Assembly: GCA_029938085.1 (NCBI GenBank)
Contig: JAPYOS010000005.1
Coordinates: 62,001 to 126,000 of the forward strand
Length of the DNA: 64,000 bases
Origin: Oceanospirillaceae bacterium
GTDB lineage: Bacteria; Pseudomonadota; Gammaproteobacteria; Pseudomonadales; Balneatricaceae
Direction of reading: 5' to 3'
The first letter of the stretch is position 1. Each line of letters opens with the position of its first letter. The position numbers and the translations under genes were made by a program. Positions 39,889-48,342 of the stretch are shown piece after piece. The notes under the pieces are model-generated. The model made no database searches. It was given only the letters and a program-made list of their open reading frames with translations, and was not told where the DNA came from.

Positions 39889-40823
39889 ATAATCTTCTCT
39901 GCCACACGCATCACGGCACTACGAGAACGCGGATTAACATCGATTTCTTGAGGACTGGGTTTACGGGCTTTACCCACCAGCTTAAGCCTGCGCTTAAGCT
40001 GGTCTTGAGTCACCGGTAAGCCATGAGGTATATGGGAGTCACCCTTAACATGTTCACGCATAAAACGTTTGACGATACGGTCTTCTAGGGAATGGAAACT
40101 AATCACCACCAAACGACCACCCGGCGCTAACGCCTCCAATGCCGCATCAAGACCAACTTCTAAATCGCGCAGTTCTTGGTTGATATGTATACGTATGCCC
40201 TGAAATGCTCGAGTGGCAGGATTCTTGCCTTTCTCCCATTTAGGATTCGCTGCCGCGATGATACTCGCAAGCTGTTTGGTGGTGGTGATGGGGTTAACTT
40301 GGCGTTGTTCTACAATGGCACGAGCCATGCGGCGGGAAAAACGCTCTTCGCCAAAATGATAGAGCACATCGGCAATCTCTTCTGCTTCGGCTCGCGCCAA
40401 CCACTGAGCAGCTGATTCTCCCGCATCTGGGTTCATGCGCATGTCTAATGGGCCGTCGTTCTGAAAACTAAAGCCTCGGCTTGCGTCATCTATTTGGGGA
40501 GATGACATACCGAGATCAAGCAAAATACCAGACACACCGCCAAACACACCGCGTTCTTGCGCCACTTGGTCTAAATTGGCAAAGGAGGTTTGCGCAATAG
40601 CCAGCCGCTCATCAGCGGCCATCATGGTATTGGCTTGCGCGATGGCTAAGGGGTCCTTGTCAAATGCCTGCAACCGACCTTGTGGGCCAAGATGGCTTAA
40701 AATCAAGCCACTATGGCCACCACGGCCAAAGGTGCCGTCCATGTATAGCCCGTTAGGCTCATGTACCAAAAGCTCAACCGCTTCGTCTAAAAGGACCGAC
40801 TTGTGTTTAAATTCTTCTACCAT
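39885..40823 (-). CDS. rsmH: 16S rRNA (cytosine-1402-N4) methyltransferase RsmH
   Basis: RsmH (MraW) methylates C1402 in the ribosomal P site. From the ATG at 40823 ([19 protein letters not shown]) it has 312 residues, as usual; the track start adds 44 residues that read back into the mraZ gap. The SAM site is [12 protein letters not shown] and [13 protein letters not shown], and [13 protein letters not shown] is the catalytic block. Interestingly rsmI, whose product methylates the 2'-OH of the same nucleotide, lies nearby at 43580. Confidence 0.97.
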   Translation of the reverse strand: MVEEFKHKSVLLDEAVELLVHEPNGLYMDGTFGRGGHSGLILSHLGPQGRLQAFDKDPLAIAQANTMMAADERLAIAQTSFANLDQVAQERGVFGGVSGILLDLGMSSPQIDDASRGFSFQNDGPLDMRMNPDAGESAAQWLARAEAEEIADVLYHFGEERFSRRMARAIVEQRQVNPITTTKQLASIIAAANPKWEKGKNPATRAFQGIRIHINQELRDLEVGLDAALEALAPGGRLVVISFHSLEDRIVKRFMREHVKGDSHIPHGLPVTQDQLKRRLKLVGKARKPSPQEIDVNPRSRSAVMRVAEKII

Positions 40824-40855
40824 TTGGGTTCCATAAGCGCCGCTTGGCGCACTCC

Positions 40856-41332
40856 TTAGAGGGACAGCTGATGCAACAGTTCCGGTAGTTCTTCGGAGCT
40901 GCTGCTGGCCTGTAAATAGGTTTCGCGGCGAGCACTCCAAATAGACTCGCTCCACAGTTCAATTTTTTTACCCTGACCCAACAGGATGGCTTTTTTATCT
41001 AGCTGCGCATATTCACGTAATAACGCGGGCAGCAAAATACGGCCATTGGTATCAAGTTCCAAATCGGTAGCATGACCAATCAGCAAACGCTGTATACGCC
41101 GGGCGGCAGGATTAAAACTAGGCAGTTGTTCCAACTTAGCCTGAATAAGATTCCATTGTGCTAACGGATAAATCATCAAACAGGGTTCTTCGGTATCAAT
41201 AGTGACGACTAACTGAGGGTTGGCTTGATGTTCTGTTTCGGCAGCAAAAATGTCTCGGAAACGCACTGGCATAGCCATGCGACCCTTAACATCAATACTA
41301 ATTGTTGCTGCACCACGAAACATCTTCGCCAC
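40856..41332 (-). CDS. mraZ: Transcriptional regulator MraZ
   Basis: MraZ (158 residues) is an AbrB-like DNA-binding protein that forms rings and represses its own dcw operon. Two copies of the DxxGR signature are present: [14 protein letters not shown] near residue 14 and [14 protein letters not shown] near 92. It is the first gene of the cluster, 32 bp before rsmH, with AGGTGG before the ATG. The predicted MraZ boxes lie 34-63 bp upstream. Confidence 0.96.
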   Translation of the reverse strand: MAKMFRGAATISIDVKGRMAMPVRFRDIFAAETEHQANPQLVVTIDTEEPCLMIYPLAQWNLIQAKLEQLPSFNPAARRIQRLLIGHATDLELDTNGRILLPALLREYAQLDKKAILLGQGKKIELWSESIWSARRETYLQASSSSEELPELLHQLSL

Positions 41333-41365
41333 CTAGAATACGCACAAAATCACCAAAAAATGGGA

Positions 41366-41395
41366 ATAAGCACCACATTTACCCACTTTTATCCA
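41366..41395 (-). promoter_or_regulatory. MraZ boxes upstream of mraZ
   Basis: On the minus strand three consecutive 10-base units begin with TGG: TGGATAAAAG, TGGGTAAATG and TGGTGCTTAT. MraZ is known to bind several TGGG(A/N) repeats separated by five bases, that is a 10-bp period, in front of mraZ. The match in period and position is good although only one unit has the full TGGG. Overlap with the dcw promoter is likely; TTGTAA lies just upstream. Confidence 0.7.
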
Positions 41396-41467
41396 CCTTA
41401 CAAGTGTAGGTAGATGTTGGCCATAATGCAAGTTAAAAGAAGGCATGGATTAAAGCGCGCTAAAACA

Positions 41468-42127
41468 CTACTCAAGCAGGTTTTGTAAGACTCGGCTGGG
41501 CACCAATATATGTTTCTGCACCAGCGCCTGCGAGCTGGTGACATCACGAGCAAGAACCGCGGCGACTAATTGCTCATGCTCCATTTGATTGACATCAAAT
41601 GCGGCGTGGCCGGCATTGTGCTGCAACCACAAGTTGCGATAACGAGAGGCTTTTTCGTACAAGTGCAAACGCACCCTTAATAACTCTTCAGACCCACAAC
41701 CCATAACAATGGCATGGTGAAACTGCTGATGCAACTGCTCCCACGCCTGCAGGTCGCCGTTGCCTTGCAACAATGCAGCATTAGACTGTAAACGATAGGC
41801 TGCCGCCACAATACCCGCCTCCCATGCATCATCTCCACGTTCAATCGCCAAACCCACACACAACGATTCAATGCGCGCTCTAGTGTCGTAAATATCGAGG
41901 AGTTCTGCTTGCGACACAGGGCACACACGATAACCACGCTGATCCTGTACTTGTACCAACTGCATCACCACCAACTGCGAAAGGGCTTCGCGCAAGGGGT
42001 TAACGCCCACTTGATAACGCTCCTTGAGCTGGCTCATTTTGAGCTTTTGCCCAGCCTCAAAATAACCCGCCAGCACGTCTTGCTTAAGGTGGTGTAATAC
42101 TTTGGCGGCGGAATTTTCTTGCGGCAT
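41468..42127 (-). CDS. GntR-family regulator, FCD domain
   Basis: The 219-residue protein has an N-terminal GntR winged helix (LKQDVLAGYFEAGQKLKMSQLKERYQVGVNPLREALSQL, about 14-52) and a C-terminal all-helical FCD domain (about 75-215) with a likely metal-binding histidine pattern (QLHQQFHHAIV, NQMEHEQLVAAVLA). Such proteins sense organic acids or amino-acid catabolites; the CsiR-type subgroup looks nearest. The target is unknown. It lies between mraZ and a YgjP-type gene, where Pseudomonas-like genomes have none. A dyad GTCGAT-12 bp-ATCGAC (42156-42179) sits upstream and could be its operator, but the arms are short. Confidence 0.85.
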   Translation of the reverse strand: MPQENSAAKVLHHLKQDVLAGYFEAGQKLKMSQLKERYQVGVNPLREALSQLVVMQLVQVQDQRGYRVCPVSQAELLDIYDTRARIESLCVGLAIERGDDAWEAGIVAAAYRLQSNAALLQGNGDLQAWEQLHQQFHHAIVMGCGSEELLRVRLHLYEKASRYRNLWLQHNAGHAAFDVNQMEHEQLVAAVLARDVTSSQALVQKHILVPSRVLQNLLE

Positions 42128-42186
42128 GGATAGGTTTCTACACTTTTTTAATAATGTCGATATTTTAGTACCGATCGACTATAACT

Positions 42187-42912
42187 TCAATCCAGCGTTA
42201 ATTGATAGCCTTGTTCTTTTAGCCACTGCTTAGCATCTAGGTAACTGGGAAACACTCTCTTAACCTGCGCCCAAAACTCAGGTCCGTGATGCATGTATAA
42301 CAAATGGCAAAGTTCGTGCACCACCACACTATCCACTACCGCGCTAGGGGCCATCATTAGCTTCCAATTAAATTGCACCTCACCTTGATTATTACAACTA
42401 CCCCACCGTGCGCGGTAAGTTTTAATTTGAATAGCTGTAGGCCAAGCACCTACCAAAGGCGCAAAGTGTGCCGCTCGTTTGTTAAAATCAACTTCGGCTT
42501 GCTGCTTGTACCAACGCTCCAAGGCATTGCGTACCCAGCCAGGCTTAGCCTGAGGCACGGTTACAATAAGGTGCTGTGAGTCAACCACGCAGGCCTTAAA
42601 AGCGCCAGACCTGACGTCTAACCGCAACTCGCCATCCAAATAGGCGAACCGTTCCCCGCTCACGTACTGACGCACAGGTAACGGTTCTCGCTCAGACTGG
42701 GATACCAGCTTAGCGTTTACCCACTCCTGCTTAGCGGCCAACATCAAACGCAACTCGGCCTTAGAAATAGACTCAGGTGCCAATACAAACACCTTACCAT
42801 CGACCACCCGAAATCCTACACTACGTTTGCGCTGTGTCCGTGTCACTGACGCACTAAAACCATCCATAACAATGATTTCAGTCAATTGATCGACCGTGCA
42901 GACTGAGGGCAT
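42187..42912 (-). CDS. YgjP-like zinc metallopeptidase domain protein
   Basis: The 241-residue protein carries the DUF45/YgjP domain with the zinc motif HELCHLLYMHHGPEFW near residue 202; the HExxH pattern is HELCH with a third ligand H downstream. YARWGSCN-like wording (YRARWGSCNNQGEVQFNWKLM) is typical of the family, related to WSS1/SprT-like proteases. The native substrate is unknown. The start may be the ATG at 42867 (MDGFSASVTRTQRKRSVGF), since the first 15 residues look non-conserved. TATAAT at 42946-42951 could be its -10. Confidence 0.85.
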   Translation of the reverse strand: MPSVCTVDQLTEIIVMDGFSASVTRTQRKRSVGFRVVDGKVFVLAPESISKAELRLMLAAKQEWVNAKLVSQSEREPLPVRQYVSGERFAYLDGELRLDVRSGAFKACVVDSQHLIVTVPQAKPGWVRNALERWYKQQAEVDFNKRAAHFAPLVGAWPTAIQIKTYRARWGSCNNQGEVQFNWKLMMAPSAVVDSVVVHELCHLLYMHHGPEFWAQVKRVFPSYLDAKQWLKEQGYQLTLD

Positions 42913-43006
42913 TTGATGAACATAGACATTGATGCATGATTAGCCATTATAAAAGAAAGAGTATGAACCGGACACTTTTGGTGCACAAGCTAGTGGCTAC
43001 GACTAG

Positions 43007-43070
43007 CGTCTTTCCGGCGCAGGCCGGTATCTCAGGCAACCGCTGCAGATCCTGAATCAAGTTCAGGATG
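43007..43070. repeat. REP-like paired hairpins
   Basis: Two short dyads lie close together: CCGGC/GCCGG around GCAG at 43014-43027, and TCCTGAA/TTCAGGA around TCAAG at 43050-43068. The second resembles the dispersed motif that reads as GTCATCCTGAA-CTTGA-TTCAGGATC on the other strand, common in intergenic DNA of many proteobacteria. A third small hairpin (ATTGGC AAA GCCAAT) is at 43105-43119. The 258-bp gap 42913-43170 holds no gene that I can see. Confidence 0.5.
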
Positions 43071-43170
43071 ACTAAGCTTGGATAACCGAGAAGGTGTGCG
43101 TGCCATTGGCAAAGCCAATACGAGCAGCGACAGAGTCACAAAAACACGATTTTTTTGACTCAAAAAAAGG

Positions 43171-43539
43171 AGAGAAAGCCCGCACCATAAGCCGGGTTCT
43201 GTCGTGGACAGTCATTCATCTAGGACCTGCGTCGCCACAGGCCTCTTGCGACCTACCCGAACCCAGTGCGGGCCGCACCTATTGGGTTCCTATTTGGTCT
43301 TGCTCCAAGTGGGGTTTACCATGCCGTAACGTGTTGCCACGTACGCGGTGCGCTCTTACCACACCCTTTCACCCTTACCGCCCGATAAATCGGGGTTGGC
43401 GGTCTACTCTCTGCTGCACTGGCCGTCGGCTCACGCCGCCCAGGAGTTACCTGGCACCTTGCCCTATGGAGCCCGGACTTTCCTCCCCTAATTTCACACC
43501 GAAATGGAAACTAGCAGCGACTGTCTGGCGGACTTTCTC
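43171..43539 (-). ncRNA. rnpB: RNase P RNA, bacterial class A
   Basis: On the minus strand the conserved blocks appear in the right order: CCAGACAGTCGC at the 5' end, GGGGAGGAAAGTCCGGGCTC, CATAGGGCAAGGTGCCAGGT, CAGTGCAGCAGAGAG, GGTAAGGGTGAAAGGGTG, GGTAAGAGCGCACC, GGAGCAAGACCAAATAGG, and near the 3' end CTAGATGAATGACTGTC and GACAGAACCCGGCTTAT. The P1 stem pairs GAGAAAG at the 5' end with CTTTCTC at the 3' end, which sets the limits to within a few bases. A T-run follows. The RNA is the catalytic part of RNase P, which matures tRNA 5' ends. It sits 40 bp after rsmI, as in Pseudomonas. Confidence 0.97.
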
Positions 43540-43545
43540 GCGCGC

Positions 43546-43574
43546 AGGATACCGAGGTTAAGGTGATTAAGCAA
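43546..43574 (-). promoter_or_regulatory. rnpB promoter with GC-rich discriminator
   Basis: On the minus strand TTGCTT (43569-43574) and TATCCT (43546-43551) are 17 bp apart, and GCGCGC separates the -10 from the RNA start. A GC-rich discriminator is typical of stringently controlled stable-RNA promoters. It lies directly after the rsmI stop codon. Confidence 0.65.
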
Positions 43575-43579
43575 CTGTC

Positions 43580-44425
43580 TTATGCTTTGCCTTGCAACTG
43601 CAAGGCGCGGTCATACAAGGCTTTCTTTTTGTGGCCACTAAGGCTTGCTGCAATAGCAGCGGCTTTTTTAATCGGCAACTCAGCCAGGAGCAAGGTCAGC
43701 ATACGTTCTTCTTCAGCGCCAATCTCGTCCAACTCCTGTGGTTCGGCGCCCGCAATCAACACAACAAATTCGCCTTTTTGTTGATTATGGTCGGCTAACA
43801 ACCAAGCTTGCACGTCCAATGCGGTGCCACCGTATACGGTTTCAAAGGTTTTGGTGAGTTCACGCGCCAACACCAACTGCCGTTCGGCACCCATCACACT
43901 AACGATATCCGCCACCGTCGCAACAATACGGTGTGGCGATTCATACAACACTTGCGTATGACCCACGTCGCGTAGTAACGCTAACTGCTGTTTTCTACCA
44001 CTACTCTTAGCCGGTAAAAAGCCGTAAAAACTAAACCGATCGGTGGCCAAACCCGATACCGATAAGCCAGCAATCAAGGCGCACGGGCCCACTACAGGCA
44101 CCACTTGAAAGCCCGCCTCTCTAACTGCACATACCAAGTGATAGCCCGGGTCAGAGATGAGCGGCGTGCCAGCATCTGAAATAAGCGCAATGGCATTACC
44201 ATCAGCTAATTTTTGTACCAACATTTGTGCTTTGTGACGTTCGTTATGGTCATGCAGGGCAAGCATCGGGGTAGTGATTGCAAAGTGCTGCATCAAACGG
44301 GCACTATGGCGCGTGTCTTCGGCGGCGATTAAATCGACGTTCTGCAAGGTTTTGACGGCCCTAGGCGACATATCATCAAGGTTACCGATGGGAGTTGATA
44401 CCACATAAAGCACTGCTACTGTCAT
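43580..44425 (-). CDS. rsmI: 16S rRNA (cytidine-1402-2'-O) methyltransferase RsmI
   Basis: RsmI (281 residues) belongs to the tetrapyrrole methylase fold and completes the m4Cm modification at C1402 together with RsmH. Family blocks are LYVVSTPIGNLDDMSPRAVKTL, AAEDTRHSARLMQHF, ALISDAGTPLISDPGYHLV, VVGPCALIAGLSVSGL and FYGFLPAKSSGRKQQL. It diverges from lpoA with a 152-bp gap, as in E. coli and Pseudomonas. Confidence 0.97.
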   Translation of the reverse strand: MTVAVLYVVSTPIGNLDDMSPRAVKTLQNVDLIAAEDTRHSARLMQHFAITTPMLALHDHNERHKAQMLVQKLADGNAIALISDAGTPLISDPGYHLVCAVREAGFQVVPVVGPCALIAGLSVSGLATDRFSFYGFLPAKSSGRKQQLALLRDVGHTQVLYESPHRIVATVADIVSVMGAERQLVLARELTKTFETVYGGTALDVQAWLLADHNQQKGEFVVLIAGAEPQELDEIGAEEERMLTLLLAELPIKKAAAIAASLSGHKKKALYDRALQLQGKA

Positions 44426-44577
44426 ACCTTTAAAACCTTGATTGTCTGTTTAAAACTTATTTGACCGAGCATTTATGCTAGGCTTAAGACAAACGTCCCA
44501 CTAAGGGCGTCTGCAAGGGACTATTGTAACCCAAAGCAGCTCAGATAAATCGAAATGACCCCCACTAAGATTGTTGT

Positions 44578-46686
44578 ATGACCAAACACCGCCCCTACAT
44601 ATTTCGCACTATAAGCATCGCCTTGGGCTTGTCCTTGCTCAGTGCCTGCCAACATCAAAACATTCAGCCGGCAGGCACTAAAAACGCCCCAAAAGAGGCT
44701 ATAGTCATTGACCTTGACCTCACTCAATCATCAAAGACCATTACCGTCGCCAAGGCCCAAATTCAAAGCAACACCACCGCCATAGCCACAGTCGCTCCAG
44801 CGACCATTGATGAACACTTAGAAATATTACTGAGCCCCGAACCACTTACTCCCACGCCAGTAACTACAGATCCTGCGGCAACAATATCTGCAAACGTTAT
44901 TGAGTTGCAGGATGACGGTCTCTTGTTACCCGCCGAGCTTAACCAGGGCATACAACAGATTTACCACAGCCCTGTTGCTAAACGACAAGCCTTACTGTTG
45001 AGCATGGCACAAGAACTATTGTCCACTGACTATGCTCAAGCCAGTGCTAGGTTACTCAACCAAATAGAGTTAGATTTATTAGACCCCGCCTTACTCGGTG
45101 GCTACCTTGACACGCAAGCCGCCGCAGCGCTCAAACTTGACGACAGCTTCGGCGCCATTGTGTGGTTACATCAAGCGCAACTGCTTAGCCCAACCACAGA
45201 CCCTCTAATTTTGCAGCAACGCCTAACCTTAAAAGCCAGAGCCTATGAACAAAATGGCTTAGCCTTAGGGGCAGCGAAAGCGCTAATTCAACTTAGCCAA
45301 CTTAACCACAGTGATGACGGCAAGCAATACAATGAGCGTATTTGGAGCGCCCTCACCCAACTCAGTTCAAACCAGCTAAAGCAACAACTGACCCAATCAG
45401 CCACCGATAGCATTGCTATTGCTTGGTACGAACTGGCTCTAGTGCCGTTACAGCATCATGACTTAGACCGCCAACTGCGGGCGCTAGAGCAATGGCTACA
45501 ATTCTGGCCCGACCATCCTGCCGCCATAAAACCACCAGGGTCATTGGCCAACTTAGCCAATTTGAGCGCCCAACAACCCAAGAAAGTCGCTTTGGCGTTG
45601 CCTTTACAGGGCCGCTTAGGCAAGATTGGCCAAGCCGTTGTTGATGGCTTTATGGCCGCACGATTCCAAGCTGCTGCAGAACAAGCGACAGTGCCAGACG
45701 TAAAAGTCTACGATACCGCAACCATGCAAAGCCTTGATCAACTCTACGCTATGGCGCAAACAGACCAAATTGAACTAATTATTGGCCCACTCGATAAAAA
45801 CAAAGTGGTTCAATTACACCGACAAAGTAGCCTAAGCACACCCACACTAGCCCTTAACTATGTCCCGTTAGAGACTACTTTAATCGCCGTTGATGGCGAC
45901 TTAACCCAGCCTCAAACCAATCTTGTTCAATTCGGCTTTGCGGTTGAAGATGAAGCCGAACAATTGGCCCGCCGTGGCTTGAGTGAAGGCCATCAGCGAG
46001 TCGTCGTTTTGCATCAAAATCAGCCTTGGGCTATACGAGCTGCGCAGTACTTTAGCCAAACATGGACTCGCCTGGGCGGTGATATTGCATCTCAGGTAAG
46101 CTTCACTGGCGCTGGAGACCATAGCGACGCCATTACCAAAGCCCTGCTTATTGACCAAAGCCACAGCCGGGCCAAGAGCCTTAAAAGTATTTTAGCTGGC
46201 ACCGGCAATCGAGTTAAGTTTGAGCCGCGCAGGCGCCAGGATGTGGATGCTATAGTGCTGTTTGCGCTACCCGCTGATGGCCGCCAAGTGGTGCCCACTC
46301 TAGCCTTTCATTATGCCGCCAACCTGCCGGTGTATGCCAGCCACCATATCTATCAAGGCCCAACTACCAGCAACCGCGACCGCGACCTAGAAAAGGTCAT
46401 TTTTACTGAATTACCATGGCTGCTGGACAAACCCAGCATCCAACAAAAAATTAGCGCAAAATGGCCAGAGCGCATGCGCTACACACGTTTGTTTGCACTG
46501 GGTGTTGACGCCTACCGTTTGTTCCCACGCCTAGAGCAGCTTCGTGCCTACACCGATAGCCGAGTACATGGCGTCACCGGGCAATTACAAATCAACCGCC
46601 AAGGTCGTATCGTTTTTCAAAATTCTTGGGCCCAATTTATCAAAGGTAAAGTCGTACCAGCACCGCGCTACCTAGAGCAGCCATGA
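44578..46686 (+). CDS. lpoA: Penicillin-binding protein activator LpoA
   Basis: LpoA (702 residues) is an outer-membrane lipoprotein that reaches through the peptidoglycan to stimulate PBP1A. The signal peptide ends in a lipobox, LLSAC with C24 as the lipidated residue. A Thr/Ala/Pro-rich stretch and a helical TPR-like N-terminal domain (about 110-320) precede a C-terminal domain from about 335 (KKVALALPLQGRLGKIGQAVVDGF) with the periplasmic-binding-protein fold. The stop overlaps yraN by four bases. The ATG lacks a clear ribosome binding site. Confidence 0.93.
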   Translation: MTKHRPYIFRTISIALGLSLLSACQHQNIQPAGTKNAPKEAIVIDLDLTQSSKTITVAKAQIQSNTTAIATVAPATIDEHLEILLSPEPLTPTPVTTDPAATISANVIELQDDGLLLPAELNQGIQQIYHSPVAKRQALLLSMAQELLSTDYAQASARLLNQIELDLLDPALLGGYLDTQAAAALKLDDSFGAIVWLHQAQLLSPTTDPLILQQRLTLKARAYEQNGLALGAAKALIQLSQLNHSDDGKQYNERIWSALTQLSSNQLKQQLTQSATDSIAIAWYELALVPLQHHDLDRQLRALEQWLQFWPDHPAAIKPPGSLANLANLSAQQPKKVALALPLQGRLGKIGQAVVDGFMAARFQAAAEQATVPDVKVYDTATMQSLDQLYAMAQTDQIELIIGPLDKNKVVQLHRQSSLSTPTLALNYVPLETTLIAVDGDLTQPQTNLVQFGFAVEDEAEQLARRGLSEGHQRVVVLHQNQPWAIRAAQYFSQTWTRLGGDIASQVSFTGAGDHSDAITKALLIDQSHSRAKSLKSILAGTGNRVKFEPRRRQDVDAIVLFALPADGRQVVPTLAFHYAANLPVYASHHIYQGPTTSNRDRDLEKVIFTELPWLLDKPSIQQKISAKWPERMRYTRLFALGVDAYRLFPRLEQLRAYTDSRVHGVTGQLQINRQGRIVFQNSWAQFIKGKVVPAPRYLEQP

Positions 46687-47069
46687 ACCATACGCAAACT
46701 GGCGCCTGGGCCGAAGACCTGGCATGGCAACACATGCACCAACGTGGTTGGAATTTGGTGGCACGTAATTTTTTTTGCAAAGGCGGAGAACTCGATATTG
46801 TCGCCTATAAGCAGGGTATATTGGCATTTGTTGAGGTTAAATATCGCCGCAGCCAGGCCATGGGGGGTGCTATCGCCAGTCTAAGCACGCGTAAACAGCG
46901 CCACCTAATCCACAGCGCCAATGTATTTTTACAACGCTATCCACGCTTGAGCCAACTTGATTGTCGATTTGATTTAATCGCCATTAGCGGACCAGCCCCA
47001 AGCGACCATGGCTCACCTAAGCAAGTTCAGATACAATGGTTGGATAACGCTTTTATCACCCTGGGTTAA
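46683..47069 (+). CDS. yraN: YraN-family (UPF0102) nuclease-like protein
   Basis: The 128-residue protein has the UPF0102 core of the restriction-endonuclease-like fold: GAWAEDLAWQHMHQRGWNLVARNFFCKGGELDIVAYKQGILAFVEVKYR, with the acidic and lysine residues GELDIV and EVKYR in the places of a PD-(D/E)xK site. The function is not established, although it is nearly universal. It overlaps lpoA by four bases. Confidence 0.93.
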   Translation: MNHTQTGAWAEDLAWQHMHQRGWNLVARNFFCKGGELDIVAYKQGILAFVEVKYRRSQAMGGAIASLSTRKQRHLIHSANVFLQRYPRLSQLDCRFDLIAISGPAPSDHGSPKQVQIQWLDNAFITLG

Positions 47070-47109
47070 GCCTTACGGCTGCAACCCGCACCTAGGAACT
47101 AACAAATTA

Positions 47110-47700
47110 ATGGAACTGCAAGAAAGGGTTATTAACCAATTCCATGAACACATGGGCTGTGCGGCTTATAGCGCTGAGCACCTGCCTCAAGATATTGCTA
47201 TTGCCGCACAAATGCTGCACCAGTGCTTTATTCAGGAAGGTAAATTGCTGGTTTGCGGTAACGGTGCCAATGCAGCTAACGGCCACCATATGTGTGCTGC
47301 AATGCTGAGTCGCTTAGAACAAGAACGACCCAGCCTACCCGCGTTTAACTTAACGGCCGACAGCACCAGCATCAGCGCCATAACGCGGGACTCCAGCTTT
47401 CAGGATGTGTTTGCAAAACAGATCACAGCCCTGGGCCAAGCAGGTGATATCCTTATCGTACTGTCAGAACAAGGCAATTGCGGCAACCTGGTACAGGCCA
47501 TACAAGCCGCCCATGACCGTGATTTGCAGGTGATCTCTATTACTGGCCAAAGTGGGGGTGATATGGCGGCCCTGCTTGACCCTGATGACGTGGCTATTCG
47601 TATACCTAGCGACCACAACCTCAACATTATTCAACTACAATTAGTCACCATTCACTGCTTATGTGATTTAATTGATTTTCAACTTTTTGGGAGCAACTAA
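47110..47700 (+). CDS. diaA: DiaA-type SIS-domain protein
   Basis: The 196-residue SIS-domain protein (start ATG at 47110, MELQERVINQFHEHMG) resembles DiaA, a tetramer that promotes DnaA assembly at oriC in E. coli, and its relative GmhA (sedoheptulose 7-phosphate isomerase). The sugar-phosphate loop is KLLVCGNGANAANGHHMCAAML, followed by LTADSTSISAITRDSSFQDVFAKQI. Position between yraN and dolP is the diaA locus, which favours that call. The track's 34-residue extension runs back into yraN and is unlikely. Confidence 0.9.
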   Translation: MELQERVINQFHEHMGCAAYSAEHLPQDIAIAAQMLHQCFIQEGKLLVCGNGANAANGHHMCAAMLSRLEQERPSLPAFNLTADSTSISAITRDSSFQDVFAKQITALGQAGDILIVLSEQGNCGNLVQAIQAAHDRDLQVISITGQSGGDMAALLDPDDVAIRIPSDHNLNIIQLQLVTIHCLCDLIDFQLFGSN

Positions 47701-47703
47701 TAA

Positions 47704-48273
47704 ATGCTAACACACAGTCTTAAACTCATTACCTTAAGCGCCTGCCTAGTATGGGCCAGCGCATGTACGCCAGTGCTAAGCAACAAACCCGTGAGTGATA
47801 ATAAAGGTTCGCGCTCGTTGGGCACCCTTTATAATGACCAACTCATCGAAACCACCATCGTCGATGCCATATTACGGGCTACTCCACTGTTAGAAACGGC
47901 TCATGTTGCCGCCATTAGTGTTAATGGCATCGTCTTATTGATTGGCCAGGTGCCTAGCGAAGACACCAAAATCATTGCCGGCGCCAAAGCACGCAAGGTG
48001 AGCAATGTACGCAAGGTTCACAACGAGCTATTGGTGAGCGGGCCATCTTCTTATGTGGTGCGTACCAACGACACCCTGATCACCACCAAAGTGAAAACTC
48101 GTATGGTGGGTGCAACAGGTTTCCCCGCTACTCGCATTAAAGTAGTCACAGAAAATGGTGTGGTTTACTTGATGGGTTTAGTCACTCAAGCCGAAGGGGA
48201 CTGGGCCGTAAGAGTCGCTTCCAATGCCAGTGGCATTCAGCGTATTGTTAAAGTATTTGAATATATCGACTAG
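47704..48273 (+). CDS. dolP: BON-domain outer-membrane lipoprotein DolP (YraP)
   Basis: DolP (189 residues) is a lipoprotein that supports outer-membrane integrity and BamA function. The signal peptide ends in WASAC with C21. Two BON domains follow: residues about 45-115 (DNQLIETTIVDAILRAT...VNGIVLLIGQVPSEDTK) and about 120-189 (NDTLITTKVKTRMVGATG...ENGVVYLMGLVTQAEGD). It is the last gene of the lpoA-yraN-diaA-dolP group, 3 bp after diaA. Confidence 0.94.
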   Translation: MLTHSLKLITLSACLVWASACTPVLSNKPVSDNKGSRSLGTLYNDQLIETTIVDAILRATPLLETAHVAAISVNGIVLLIGQVPSEDTKIIAGAKARKVSNVRKVHNELLVSGPSSYVVRTNDTLITTKVKTRMVGATGFPATRIKVVTENGVVYLMGLVTQAEGDWAVRVASNASGIQRIVKVFEYID

Positions 48274-48288
48274 CAAAAACTAGCCAAT

Positions 48289-48316
48289 AAAAAAGGGCCT
48301 AACGGCCCTTTTTTTT
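48289..48316. terminator. Bidirectional terminator between dolP and sspB
   Basis: AAAAAAGGGCC and GGCCCTTTTTTTT flank a TAAC loop. With T-runs in both directions it can end both the dolP transcript and the convergent sspA-sspB transcript, whose stop lies 26 bp further on. Confidence 0.9.
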
Positions 48317-48342
48317 GTTTCCAGCGCAACACTCAATACTGC

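Noticed and set aside
42156-42179. GTCGAT-12-ATCGAC dyad as operator of the GntR regulator
   Set aside because: The arms are only six bases and do not fit the usual GntR/FCD operator shape; kept only as a remark in the gene entry.
43094-43561. 155-residue plus-strand ORF
   Set aside because: It lies antisense to the RNase P RNA, whose conserved blocks explain the sequence; the translation has no recognisable domain.
44521-44727. 68-residue minus-strand ORF in the rsmI/lpoA gap
   Set aside because: It overlaps the lpoA signal peptide region antisense and shows no recognisable features.
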